A stretch of 64,000 nt of DNA, from positions 25,463,421 to 25,527,420 of the forward strand of contig CM044963.1 of NCBI GenBank assembly GCA_024516035.1, in the 5' to 3' direction. The notes under the pieces were generated by a model. That model searched no databases and had not been told where the DNA came from. It saw nothing but the letters and a program-made list of their open reading frames with translations. The translations under genes were made by a program, and so were the position numbers. This document shows positions 10,106 through 22,007 of the stretch, piece after piece. This DNA is from Bactericera cockerelli. Lineage: Eukaryota > Arthropoda > Insecta > Hemiptera > Triozidae. Each line of letters begins with the position of its first letter. Within the stretch, counting starts at the first letter, position 1.

Positions 10106-13100
10106 TAATATCTTTTTAAACATCTAGCATTTAAAATAATTATCACCAACATAAAGGCTAGAATAGCCGTCTTCAGTTAAAGAACGTGAAGAACTTGGTG
10201 CTCAATCAATAGATACTACTACTAAAATAATTATGATCTATGGAGGAAATCCACATGATATTTTCCACCTGTTTACATGTATTGTGCATCCAATCCAACA
10301 TAGCTTCAACCTGAAGATACCTATTCAAGCTGCCTCCCTCCTCAAACATATTGAACCTGACATGGGATAAGTGAAAGTGACTACAAATTGATGATTTACA
10401 CAAAATAATTATATCTAACAATTTCAGATAAAAGTCCAACAAGTTGACTCTTCTAAAGTTCCTACATCATAGTTTTAGGGTGTAACTAAAAAGAAATTTT
10501 TCTCTACTTTAAAAAATTTACTGTTCTAAAGTGTACCAATTTCCATGCATTAATCATAAGTGAGTTTTACACTCCAATTAGTGGGGTAAGCAATATCTAA
10601 ACAATATCTTACATTTTACATTGTTTTATAGTCAAACCAGGATATGTATGTGGAAATGCTGGAGATTAACCTGTTCCAGATATTCCACTTAATCAGAATC
10701 ACACTCTTAACAGTTGTCTGACTGGGGTATTTTAAACAGGGAAAAGACCAGTGTTTTGCTAGACAACTATGAACAGAGAACTGACTAGCTAAAGGCTTTT
10801 TAATAGGTTCACATTATTGAAGATTTGACTATACTGTTCCATAATCAATAGATCCTGTGTTCAATTCACAGTTTTTTTTTCTTTCAAACAGCAATTCTGT
10901 TCCCTTTAAAAATGAGGCATTCCTCTAGCCCTTATCAGGCTAAGTGAGGTTAATGTGGGTAGCTGGGACTATTCCCAGTAAATTCAGTATACAACCCCCA
11001 TTTTTATTTTAAATAAATAAATCTGTTCTCCGAAAATGTGAGGCTGGTATATCTAGCCCTACTCAGGCTGAGTGAGGTGAATGTGGGTATCTGGTACTGT
11101 TCCCATTAAATTCAGAATGAAATTCCCATCCTCACTATCTCAAATCAGGACAGGGGTTTTTCATGAACCAGCTATAACATAAAAAAAAAAATATTGTAAG
11201 TTTAGAAGAAGTATTAAGTGTTGCAAATTTAGACAGTTTTTTTACTTGTAATAAGTACATTTTTTACTATAATGTGTTCATTAATTTTAATTTTTAAAAC
11301 AGTAGCTTGCATTATTCAGGATTTGACTACTCCCCGTAATCTAAAGATTTTGGTTCATTTTTGTTGTTGTGAAACAGATAATTCTCATTCTTTAGAAAAT
11401 ATGAGGCTGACATGTGTATACACAGCCTTTATCAGGCTGGGTGAGGTTAATGTGGCTACCTGGTACTATTCCCAGTAAATTCAGAATAAAATGGCCCAAC
11501 CCAGGCTCGGTGAGCTTAATGTGGGTAACAGGTTTGTGAGTTTCCTGCAAATGAGGGTAAAACCTCGGTCATGATATGACTATGCAATTGAGGTTAAACC
11601 CACTTTAATCAAACAAAAAAAAATCTGGAAGACTGTTCTTTTTTTTATGAATGCCATATTATAGTCAAAATTCTCTCTGGGTTCTATTTCCTAATTTCAT
11701 CTTTAATAATCTCAACTTCTGTTCTGGTATTCTTTGTCTTCGGGCAGCCTGCTGCTGGGCAGGAAGATGGCATTTCAGCACATCTCTCTCTTAATTACCT
11801 ATATGTATAATAGATTTAGATTAATTAAGTCCACTTGGCTTAATTTATCTGCTGATTCTATGTATTATATTCTGTTTGTTTCATGTTTTTGTTTGTTACA
11901 TATTTTTGCTTTTAATTCTTTTACCATGAAAATGGAAAAATATAAAACTGAAAAACACAAATTGTCTTTATATTTATTAATGTTAGCATTTCATCAACAG
12001 CTTTTCATCATTGTAGAACCAAATTGCCTTGAAGTAGTATATTTTTCATCAAATCCAAATTAATTTTAAAAATTTCCTGTGAAATCACAATTTTCAAATT
12101 TTTCCGGGCAATGGCGGTGGTAAGAAATTCAATATGGAGCCCCTTAATTATTAAGTAGGTATTCAATTTCCAAAACCTTGTAAAAATAAGCTTAATAAAA
12201 TGCTCAGGGGGAGGAAATAGTAAGCTTATAAAAGTGTTTCTAAAATGTTAAGCCTTGTCAAAATAAGCTTTATAAAATGTTTGAATCTTGTCAAAATAAG
12301 TGTTTTTAAAATCTTTTTAAACACTTTCTGTGCCGTCTGGGTAGTCTGCTGTGACTAAAGATAGAGATACTTTTAAGATGTGAACTTATGTGATACTTTT
12401 ATTTTCATGTCAATTTTTTTTCTAATGTTTCTAAATTGATTGCATAAATATATTGATACCTTAGATTCCTTGGGTCAAATAAGCATGGATTATCTCTATC
12501 AACTAGGGGTCAGAAATGGACCCTAACTGAGTTAGAACTGACTTAAACTCGAAATATTAATATTAAAAATTGAATTCGTATCCAATGTCCTATACATATG
12601 TCCTAACTAAAGGGCGGGGTTATTGGTTATTGCCTATGGCAACCTCTTTATTCCAATTGTTTCTAGTCTCTTATTGGGATTTTTCATTCTTTAAGGTGTA
12701 TTCTTCTTTTTTTTTGTTTTGTTCTTAATTATTTTATTTTAAATTTCACAATAAAAAAAATGTTCTATTATAAAAATGTGTCGTATTATTTTTAGGTGGT
12801 TTTACAGCTAAAATTCCCAGGGTATTTAAAACGGTCTGTGGTCTAGAAGAGACAGTCCCCGAGAATGTTCTCGGAGACGGTTCCGAGAAGGCTCGGAGAC
12901 AGTCCCCGAGAATGTTCTCGGAGACGGTTCCGAGAAGGCTCGGAGACGGTCCCCGAGAATGATCTCGGAGACAGTTCCCGAGACCGATCTTGGAGCAATC
13001 TCGAGCACCAGCAATCGACGCTACGGTGCGGACGTAGACTGTCCCGTAGCAGTCTCCGAACGGTCTCCTAGGTGTCTCCGATATCATTTTTTGGGATCCG

Positions 13101-16100
13101 AGACAGGACGATACAATCTCGTTCCTAGATCTCGGAGATGGTTCCGAGACTGTTTTTTGTTTAAGGGGTAATATCTTTTTAAACTGGACCTAGCATTTAA
13201 AATAATTATGATCTATGGAGGAAATCCACATGATATTTTCCACCTGTTTACATGTATTGTGCATCCAATCCAACATAGCTTCAACCTGAAGAAACCTATT
13301 TAAGCTGCCTCCCTCCTCAAACATATTGAACCTGACATGGGATTTAAGTGAAAGTGACTACACATTGATGATTTAACAATATAATTATATCTAACAATTT
13401 CTGATAAAAGTCCAACAAGTTGATTCTTCTAAAGTTCCTACATCATAGTTTTAGGGTATAACTAAAAAGAAATTTTTCTCTACTTTAAAAAGTTTACTGT
13501 TCTAAAGTGTACCAATTTCCATGCATTAATCATAAGTGAGTTTTACACTCCAATTAGTGGGGTAAGCAATATCTAAACAATATCTTACATTTTACATTGT
13601 TTTATAGTCAAACCAGGATATGTATGTGGAAATGCTGGAGATTAACCTGTTCCAGATATTCCACTTAATCAGAATCACACTCTTGACAGGTGTCTGACTG
13701 GGGGATTTTAAACAGGGAAAAGACCAGTGTTTTGCTAGACAACTATGAACAGAGAACTGACTAGCTAAAGGCTTTTTAATAGGTTCACATTATTGAAGAT
13801 TTGACTATACTGTTCCATAATCAATAGATCCTGTGTTCAATTCACAGTTTTTTTTTCTTTCAAACAGCAATTCTGTTCCCTTTAAAAATGAGGCATTTCT
13901 AGCCCTTATCAGGCTAAGTGAGGTTAATGTGGGTAGCTGGGACTATTCCCAGTAAATTCAGTATACAACCCCCATTTTTATTTTAAATAAATAAATCTGT
14001 TCTCCGAAGATGTGAGGCTGGTATATCTAGCCCTACTCAGGCTGAGTGAGGTGAATGTGGGTATCTGGTACTGTTCCCATTAAATTCAGAATGAAATTCC
14101 CATCCTCACTATCTCAAATCAGGACAGGGGTTTTTCATGAACCAGCTATAACATAAAAAAAAAAAAATATTGTAAGTTTAGAAGAAGTATTAAATGTTGC
14201 AAATTTAGACATTTTTTTTACTTGTAATAAGTACATTTTTTACTATAATGTGTTCATTAATTTTAATTTTTAAAACAGTAGCTTGCATTATTCAGGATTT
14301 GACTACTCCCCGTAATCTAAAGATTTTGGTTCATTTATGTTGTTGTGAAACAGATAATTCTCCTTCTTTAGAAAATATGAGGCTGACATGTGTATACACA
14401 GCCTTTATCAGGCTGGGTGAGGTTAATGTGGCTACCTGGTACTATTCCCAGTAAATTCAGAATAAAATGGCCCAACCCAGGCTCAGTGAGCTTAATGTGG
14501 GTAACAGGTTTGTGAGTTTCCTGCAAATGAGGGTAAAACCTTGGTCATGATATGACTATGCAATTGAGGTTAAACCCACTTTAATCAAACAAAAAAAAAT
14601 CTGGAAGACTGTTCTTTTTTTATGAATGCCATATTATAGTCAAAATTCTCTCTGGGTTCTATTTCCTAATTTCATCTTTAATAATCTCAACTTCTGTTCT
14701 GGTATTCTTTGTCTTCAGGCAGCCTGCTGCTGGGCAGGAAGATGGCATTTCAGCACATCTCTCTCTTAATTACCTATATGTATAATAGATTTAGATTAAT
14801 TAAGTCCACTTGGCTTAATTTATCTGCTGATTCTATGTATTATATTCTGTTTGTTTCATTTTTTTGTTTGTTACATATTTTTGCTTTTAATTCTTTTACC
14901 ATGAAAATGGAAAAATATAAAACTGAAAAACACAAATTGTCTTCTTATTTATTAATGTTAGCATTTCATCAACAGCTTTTCATCATTGTAGAACCAAATT
15001 GCCTTGAAATAGTATATTTTTCATCAAATCCAAATTAATTTTAAAAATTTCCTGTGAAATCACAATTTTCAAATTTTTCCGGGCAATGGCGGTGGTATGA
15101 AATTCAATATGGAGCCCCTTAATTATTAATTAGGTATTCAATTTCCAAAACCTTGTAAAAATAAGCTTAATAAAATGCTCAGGGGGAGGAAATAGTAAGC
15201 TTATAAAAGTGTTTCTAAAATGTTAAGCCTTGTCAAAATAAGCTTTATAAAATGTTTGAATCTTGTCAAAATAAGTGTTTTTAAAATCTTTTTAAACACT
15301 TTCTGTGCCGTCTGGGTAGTCTGCTGTGACTAAAGATAGAGATACTTTTAAGATGTGAACTTATGTGATACTTTTATTTTCATGTCAATTTTTTTTCTAA
15401 TGTTTCTAAATTGATTGCATAAATATATTGATACCTTAGATTCCTTGGGTCAAATAAGCATGGATTATCTCTATCAACTAGGGGTCAGAAATGGACCCTA
15501 ACTGAGTTAGAACTGACTTAAACTCGAAAAATTAATATTAAAAATTGAATTCGTATCCAATGTCCTATACATATGTCCTAACTAAAGGGCGGGGTTATTG
15601 GTTATTGCCTATGGCAATCTCTTTATTCCAATTGTTTCTAGTCTCTTATTGGGATTTTTCATTCTTTAAGGTTTATTCTTCTTTTTTTTTTGTTTTGTTC
15701 TTAATTATTTTATTTTAAATTTCACAATAAAAAATATGTTCTATTATAAAAATGTGTCGTATTATTTTTAGGTGGTTTTACAGCTAAAATTCCCAGGGTA
15801 TTTAAAACGGTCTGTGGTCTAGAAGAGACAGTCCCCGAGAATGTTCTCGGAGACGGTTCCGAGAAGGCTCGGAGACAGTCCCCGAGAATGTTCTCGGAGA
15901 CGGTTCCGAGAAGGCTCGGAGACGGTCCCCGAGAATGATCTCGGAGACAGTTCCCGAGACCGATCTTGGAGCAATCTCGAGCACCAGCAATCGACGCTAC
16001 GGTGCGGACGTAGACTGTCCCGTAGCAGTCTCCGAACGGTCTCCTAGGTGTCTCCGATATCATTTTTTGGGATCCGAGACAGGACGATACAATCTCGTTC

Positions 16101-16144
16101 CTAGATCTCGGAGATGGTTCCGAGACTGTTTTTTGTTTAAGGGG
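10106..16144 (+). repeat. ~3-kb direct duplication (module B/B')
   Basis: Landmarks recur at a constant 2976-bp offset, for example ATGTGTTCATTAATTTTAAT at 11272 and 14248. Only sparse substitutions separate the copies. Short ORFs appear in both but have no coding character. Confidence 0.9.
12840..13168. repeat. GC-rich subterminal iterated motif block (second copy 15816-16144)
   Basis: Repeats of CTCGGAGACGGTTCCGAGA alternate with CCCCGAGAATGTTCTCGG, themselves short inverted repeats, next to the right terminus. Base composition differs sharply from the AT-rich body. Subterminal repeat clusters of this kind bind transposase in several DNA-element families; that role is inferred here. Confidence 0.6.
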
Positions 16145-16310
16145 TCTGGTACGATTCCCAGCGAATGGAGGTCCTGACTATCTATCTCAGTCAGGACGTT
16201 AAAACCAAATAGAATCAACTGGTCACAATAGATCTAATTAGGTCGCAGTGTTAATTGCAAGGGTTTCACTGAAAACCCTGCAAACAGGGCAGATAATAAT
16301 AATAATAAAA
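16145..16310 (+). mobile_element. SINE-3, 3' half (continuation of 8850-8982)
   Basis: Contains the end of the core (AGTCAGGACGTTAAAACC), the family 3' segment (CACAATAGATCTAATTAGG, then GGGTTTCACTGAAAACCC) and an AT-rich triplet tail. Confidence 0.75.
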
Positions 16311-16429
16311 ATAGCCCAATTTTCATCGCTTCAATTTTTATATGTGATATTCAACTCCCAAGCAGCCGAAGACGATCATTTCGTTCTTATTTGAACTCAT
16401 CAGTTAGGTAATGTTAGGCATAGCTGATT

Positions 16430-16607
16430 GCCAACCTCCCTGGCTCAGTGGTTAAGAGCGTTGGTTACTGACCCGGAGGTTGCGAGTTCGAATCCCGGCC
16501 GGAGCGGAAATTTCTGACCGAAATTTTCCGTTTCCGGAATGGCATGGATGTAAAGGTAAAGTGCCCTGAAGTAATGCGAAAAGCGGTTCCGGGGTACCTA
16601 CACTTAC

Positions 16608-16638
<31 letters not shown>
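16430..16638 (+). mobile_element. SINE-1, complete with 14-bp target duplication
   Basis: Head GGCTCAGTGGTTAAGAGCG, B-box GAGTTCGAATCCCGG, SINE-1 body and a long A tail. The target duplication AGGCATAGCTGATT is intact at 16416-16429 and 16639-16652, so the insertion is fairly young. Confidence 0.92.
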
Positions 16639-16646
<8 letters not shown>

Positions 16647-16756
16647 CTGATTATTAATTTCTTGCGGAGCCCTCTTCTTCTTTCAATAAAGAATTGAAAA
16701 ATTCCATAGTTGAACTGTACAATTGTGTGGCCAGACACACGGGAGTCACGGGACAT

Positions 16757-16905
16757 ATGTGACTGGTTCTGCTTATATGCTTTTCTGAATCATTCAAATG
16801 TGTGTATTTGTGATGGTTCGTCAAGATAATATGTTTTCTTGGTTCTGGTATTACCTCTTGGTGGAAGACTGTGAGATTGTTGAACAAATATATTTTCACC
16901 TCAAC
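16757..16905 (-). pseudogene. Partial copy of the large secreted-protein gene
   Basis: The minus strand encodes YLFNNLTVFHQEVIPEPRK and then NHHKYTHLNDSEKH. This matches an internal stretch of the intact gene at about 18800-18895 (YLFNNLTVFHQEVIQEPRK, NHDKYRHMNESEKH). Similarity stops on both sides and no flanking coding frame continues. It is most simply a broken tandem paralogue or a duplicated exon fragment, a few hundred bases downstream of the intact gene's stop. Confidence 0.7.
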
Positions 16906-16999
16906 CACCTGGAATCGCTTGAAGTTTAAAAGTCAGCAAACAGTTTAAAAAAAGTTATTCCAAACAACTACTTCAGTACCCTTTCTAATGAAATTTAAC

Positions 17000-17527
17000 C
17001 ATTGGTTAAACATGTTAAAGAGCTCTTTGTGTTTTATTATTATTATTATTAAACAGATTTAATCAAGTTTTATTTACAAAATATATAGTATATACAATTT
17101 ACAAGAAGCAAAGTTGAAATTATTAAACAAAACTATTATATACATTGCTGCTATCTTTTACCTATTACCGAGAAATTTCTAATATTAGAAATCGGAAGTA
17201 TATTGTTTGTTTTTGTATGAAAAATTTTTTTCTCCGATTTGATTTTTTTCATATTTCTGGACGTTTCTTTACGTACCTGTGGGGTCTGGGCTGTGCCTAA
17301 TAGAAATATTGAAAGAAAGACACCAGGGGACTACTTTGATATTTCATGAAAGTTTTCCAGTTTTAATTACAGCAAGATATTTTTAGCACAAATGCAAGTC
17401 TTAGTAGTTACAAAGAAGAATATTATCTGGAACTGAAACAACGCTATAAGGGTTGCAGGTGAAAAAAAAAGAAGTTGAGTATGGACAAGTTTCAACAAGA
17501 CGTGATGCGTGGCTGGCATGATGCAGC
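17000..17527 (-). other. Region downstream of the large secreted-protein gene
   Basis: AT-rich, no ORF of note. Minus-strand AATAAA-type signals occur near 17068-17073 and could end the transcript, but the region also holds a dispersed repeat (17170-17290), so the assignment is weak. Confidence 0.3.
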
Positions 17528-19758
17528 TCAAAAAACACAGGTGGACAGATCAGCATACGGAGCTGCATGCACATCGAAGTCTCCCTCATGCGCGTACAAT
17601 ACTTCCCATTTGTCAGTTGTGCAGTTCAGCCCAGGATGTCCAACAGGCACAATTTTCCCATGGACGTGTATGTTCTCTTTGATAAGCGGTAAAATTTTGT
17701 AACACCCTGTATGAGGCTTGTGAGAAATGGTTCTCATCATTATCTTTACGTTTTTAGACTCTTTGGTGATGTACTCAAGCGATATCTTTGTCTCGTAAAA
17801 CTGCACTTTGCCTGGCAAGGGATCTTCTTTGTTGATGTAAGGTGCGAGTGACTCGGATTCTTTTACTAAATTTGCTTTCACATCGTCCACTGTTACATAA
17901 GTTTTAATGACCGACTCTACGAGTATGTTGGGGAAAGCGATGCTTACAAGATACCCCGCGTCATTTTCACTTTGCCGAGAGATAATTGTGTTGGGCTTCA
18001 GAGGGTTTGCATTGAACAGGAGTTTCTCTGTTTGGAAACGAGCAGCGGGCTTGTGCTTGCGGAATTTTTTGATAAAAGCTAAATACTTCAATATTGTCTG
18101 GTAGGAACTGATCTTGTCGGAAATAGCCTTGGGTAAGTCCCTTTCAGAGAGGTCATTGATATTATGTGCTTCGTCGTATGCTTTGTATAGATTAACTGCC
18201 GTATTGGCTCGATGGTGAATCATATTGGTTGCAAACTTCAGTTTGTGCAATTCTCCATTCTTGTATTTGTTGAACTTTTGAAGGCTTGCTACTGAGTGCA
18301 ATATATTACTAATCCGTTTGGTCTCTTTTAAGCAGAGGTTTTTGTGGTCACAACAATCTTCATTAGTAGACTTAGGCCATATGAAGCCCAGCTCTTCAAG
18401 CAACTGCTTGACGTGTTCAATGGTGAACACATTTATTGTTTTAAAGTCTTTTGAATCTAAAAGTCTTCTAATACCTTGCTTTTGGTGTGTATTCAGTTGA
18501 ACTTGGTTTTTATCATGTAAGAGCTTATCCAGCAAATTGTTTTCGAATCTTCTCACTAGACTCTTATTCCGAAGACATTTAACCTTTTTGATATCAAAAG
18601 ACTCTGTCGATTTGCCCTCCTTATAATTCTTGTAGGCCTCAATGACCCTACTTTCAATAATTGAATGATCTTTATTTGTATTTAGAAGATCAACCAAGTT
18701 CTTTGGATAGACATGTCGTAGTTTACTTTTTGTTTTTGCTCTTTCTAAAATTTCAATAATTGTACGCTCAATGTACTCATGCTTTTCTGATTCATTCATA
18801 TGTCTGTATTTGTCATGGTTTGGCAAGATAAGTTTTCTTGGCTCTTGTATTACCTCTTGGTGGAAGACTGTGAGATTGTTGAACAAATAACCATTGATGA
18901 GCCGCCATTCTTCAATATGACTGTCTCTATCACGTGTGATATTTGTCCAGTACTCCAATCGGTAGCCAATTTGTGACAAAGAGCGTATCAAAATATGGAA
19001 TAGATTCGATTTCACATCCTTTTTCTTATTTATATTACACATTTCAACCGCTCTTTTAACACTTGGTGGGATGGACCTTAAAAGGGTTTGATTCTTTTCA
19101 TGTTTAAACAAATAATTATTCATGATAATGTTTAGATAATGCAGGTAATCCTTTCTAGTGTTATGGACCTTGAATTTTCCAAGTATTCCCTGAATTACTC
19201 CATTCACATAATCCATGTCAAATGTTCTAGAAACCAAGTGTGGAGCGCTTGCAATGTCGCGTAGTAGTGAGTGGAAGTACCATTTCATAGCCGATTGTGG
19301 TATTTCTCCCTGTTTTTTTAACAAACCTGTTGTAAGAGTCGAATATTTTTTCAATACAGATCTGAAAGTTGGGCTAAAGACCTTACTGTTAATCCACTTA
19401 TTGTAAAATAAGTTAAGTTTGCTCAGCATGCCTCGGTGGGTTTTTATCCTATCGGTTTGCAACCCGAGCAACTGTCTGTACATCTTGAACACGTTGTACA
19501 CTAAAAAGCTCGTGACATAATTCTCATTATCGGGAACATTGGTTTCAATATCGATTATTTCCAAGATCGTGATTTTCTCTTTAAGAAGAGTTCCGTTTTT
19601 CAAAAACTTCTGTCGGTATTGGTTTGTGGTGTTAATGATTTTGTTCTGGATCAAATAGCGACCTCCCACAGCTTGAGCTGATTGGTTCAGCGTTTGATTT
19701 GCCTGAGCGGCTGTAAGCCAGGTTGTAAAGGTCGCGAGAAGTAAAACAACAATCTTGC
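17528..19758 (-). CDS. Large secreted protein of unknown function (terminal exon; short first exon not found)
   Basis: One exon of 742 codons ends in TGA at 17528-17530. It is entered from a 3' splice site (TTTGTCTTCTTTTCAG, ending at 19759). Upstream in-frame sequence meets a stop at 19790-19792 before any ATG, so the start codon lies in another exon. The exon opens with KIVVLLLATFTTWLTAAQA, a signal-peptide core with likely cleavage before NQTLNQS. The mature part is hydrophilic and Lys/Asn-rich, with many N-X-S/T sites, eight Cys (including DCCDHKNLC and a C-terminal STCVF) and no membrane segment. I recognise no domain or catalytic motif. A GTG-initiated start at 19669 is possible on paper but would drop the signal peptide. 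In a sap-feeding insect such a protein would be a salivary or gut effector candidate; that is inference. Confidence 0.8.
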
Positions 19759-19945
19759 CTGAAAAGAAGACAAAATATTCATTATATTTTCAGAACTGTT
19801 TGTATACACTGTAACATTCAAATAGTATACATATTATTATTAACAAGGCCTAACTCTATTCAAATAGTTTCAGTTTATAAAAGGAGTTTATAAAAGAATC
19901 TTCTTTGCGGCCAAGTTTTCCTCGTTACTAATTGAGAAAATGTAT

Positions 19946-20165
19946 TTTTTTTTTTTTTTTTTTTGGGTTTAACGTCGCTTTCAACTGCATGGTCATATCA
20001 CGACGGGGTGTTACCCTCCATTCGCAGGAAAACTCACAAACCTGCTACCACATTAACCTCACCCAGCCTGGGTTGGGCCGGAATGCCAGCATCACGAAGT
20101 CTTCACCTCGCTGGACGTTGCTTAACTTCGGTGATCCAACGAGAACCGGTGCATTTAATCAATTA
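19946..20165 (-). mobile_element. 5S-derived SINE, shortened subtype
   Basis: Reverse strand. The T-run (A tail) at 19946-19964 is followed by the core and a 5S head that lacks the block around the GGATGGGTGACC box and stops short of the 5' end. The copy at 46018-46118 has the same internal deletion, so this is a subfamily rather than a random decay product. Confidence 0.7.
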
Positions 20166-20404
20166 ACATTTTATCAGTTCCCCATTGAGACTTCTTATTT
20201 ACCATTTTTTTCTTCTTAGAACGTTTCATCGTTTTAAAAACGAAAATCTTACATCGGGTGTGAGAGACTATGGCTAAAACCAAGCTTCTGAAAATCACTT
20301 CCAAGATCCAAACTATAGAACAGGATTGAAGTTAAGGTAAAGGTAACTCAATACCTATTTTTTTTTTTTTAATAAAGGCGAAAATAAAATTTTAGTAAAT
20401 ATCT

Positions 20405-20471
20405 AGTCAGGCTGTCCCTCAAGTTGGGATATTTATAAAATAAATATCCCAACTTGAGGGACAGCCTGACT
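20405..20471. repeat. Perfect 32-bp inverted repeat with 3-nt loop
   Basis: The arms 20405-20436 and 20440-20471 are exactly complementary around an AAA loop, beginning AGTCAGGCTGTCCCTC. No flanking target duplication is obvious. Confidence 0.9.
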
Positions 20472-20731
20472 TATCTTAACTTAAATACTACTTCAGAATC
20501 CTGCCGAAGATTCACTGAGTAAACAAACTCATAGTAGTTTTTACATTTGTAAAAAGCAAAAAGGTCTTCGGAGAGTTATATAGGTTCATGAAAAACATTT
20601 TTAAGAAAATATCCCTAAAAAATACCTCATAGAAGAAAATAAGATTCTTATCTTTAAATTTTATTGATCTATTGTTCAAATCTGCAAAGGATAAATTGAA
20701 GAAAAAAAAATCTGGTGTAAACATCACACGA

Positions 20732-21186
20732 CTTTCCTTATCCCCAAAAAGGAGTTGAATTCCGCCACTGGTGACTCAACGGTAACAGATAACTAAAAAC
20801 CAATGCCAAATTCGTAATCAGCACTTCAAAATCATTGAATTTGATATGTCACAACCCCCAACTACGATGAATAATAAAAAAGTTAGTCAAAGCAGGTCCC
20901 CCCAAATACCGGTAAATTGGGGCCGAGTTCCAAAAAGTTCAAGTTATCAAAAAAATGATCAGAATAGACCCCTATTATTTTTTTAATCTAAGAAAATGTT
21001 GTTATCTAAAAATTTTTGTATCTTTAACCAATTTAAAGAAGCGGCGCTTGCGGCTAGCATTTGCGGCCCTGTGGCCGCAGAATGCGGCCGATTTCAACCA
21101 AAAGTTTCGTGGTTCGTCTGGTGTATAAAACTAATTTGTGTACCAAATTTCAAGTCTCTAGCTTTTACCGTTCTTGAGATATCCTG

Positions 21187-21236
<50 letters not shown>

Positions 21237-21372
21237 GACAGACAGACGCACGGACCAATGGCTGAAAACAACTTTTTTGGTATCCTGAGGCCATGAGTCG
21301 TCCAGAAATGTGAAAAACTGGGTAGGTCAAATTTTTGACGAATACAATACTTTCCTTATTATAAGATAAGGA
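20732..21372. repeat. Dispersed element ending in CTTTCCTTAT/ATAAGGAAAG, with (CA)n
   Basis: Starts CTTTCCTTATCC and ends in a small palindrome (CTTTCCTTATTATAAGATAA, then GGAAAG). It contains a (CA)n run at 21190-21231 that turns into (CAGA)n, and a GC-rich GCGGCC patch at 21039-21090. Noncoding. Confidence 0.45.
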
Positions 21373-21375
21373 AAG

Positions 21376-22007
21376 TAAAAAAGATCAAAGAAATCAGTTT
21401 CTTTGTTTCAATTCAGACCCTTATTTTGTTCCACTTTTCCTGTCGTACGCGCAGAAATAAAAATTTATTTGTGTCAAGTTGAATATTGAAAAAGTACAAG
21501 TATAAGTAGTGCTTTATTTAGACTGTCAGCGCAAGACAGGTAGTCCCATTATGTCAACAGTTTAACAAAGCACCTCTTTATTTATTTGAGTATAAAAAGG
21601 TGAGAATTCTCATTTGGGACGGCCAGATTTGAGTAGGAAAAGGCTCAACTTTTAAAAAACGAACATCTTGAACACGGCCATTAGAAACCATACTAAATTT
21701 AGTTTTTTTTTTAGGAATATCTTCTGCTTACCCATTGCTGCTTCTCAAGGTAGTTTCTTGCCTAGTAGTTTTTTGATCGGAGAGGAGCGTCTATAAATAG
21801 GTTCCTTATCTTATCAGAGATAGTGAATATAAAACAATAAAATGTTATTTGGTGGTGTGAAGTAAAATTGGTTTTATGGACATGGTAGAGATAGCCAAGC
21901 GCGAACGACCCACTACATCAGTGGTGTTAACTCGCCTAACAGGGAAAAAAAGACATAGCAAACTGTAAATTAAGAAGGAGAAGAGCAGATGAATAAAACA
22001 TATAAAT
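21376..22007. other. Noncoding stretch, nothing recognised
   Basis: AT-rich, with only short ORFs lacking coding character. Confidence 0.4.

Larger units (their letters stand above)
8983..16144. mobile_element. 7.2-kb non-autonomous DNA element with CCCCTTAAAC termini and nested tandem duplications
   Basis: The left end is CCCCTTAAACAAAAA and the right end is TTTTTTGTTTAAGGGG, so the termini are inverted. The element splits a SINE-3 copy; at most a 2-bp duplication (CT) is visible. Its layout is A-A'-B-B'. A is 8983-9548 and A' is 9549-10105, about 560 bp each and nearly identical. B is 10106-13168 and B' is 13169-16144, nearly identical apart from an 87-bp deletion near the start of B'. B contains worn SINE cores and a GC-rich end, but no transposase. 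It probably began as one A+B element that was duplicated in situ. Confidence 0.75.

Noticed and set aside
10206..16063. Short ORFs inside the 7.2-kb element (78, 109 and 113 codons)
   Set aside because: They occur in both tandem copies, often on opposite strands of the same GC-rich inverted motifs, and show no domain or codon signal.
21190..21247. Coding His/Thr repeat (HTHTHT...)
   Set aside because: A plain (CA)n to (CAGA)n microsatellite within a dispersed noncoding element.
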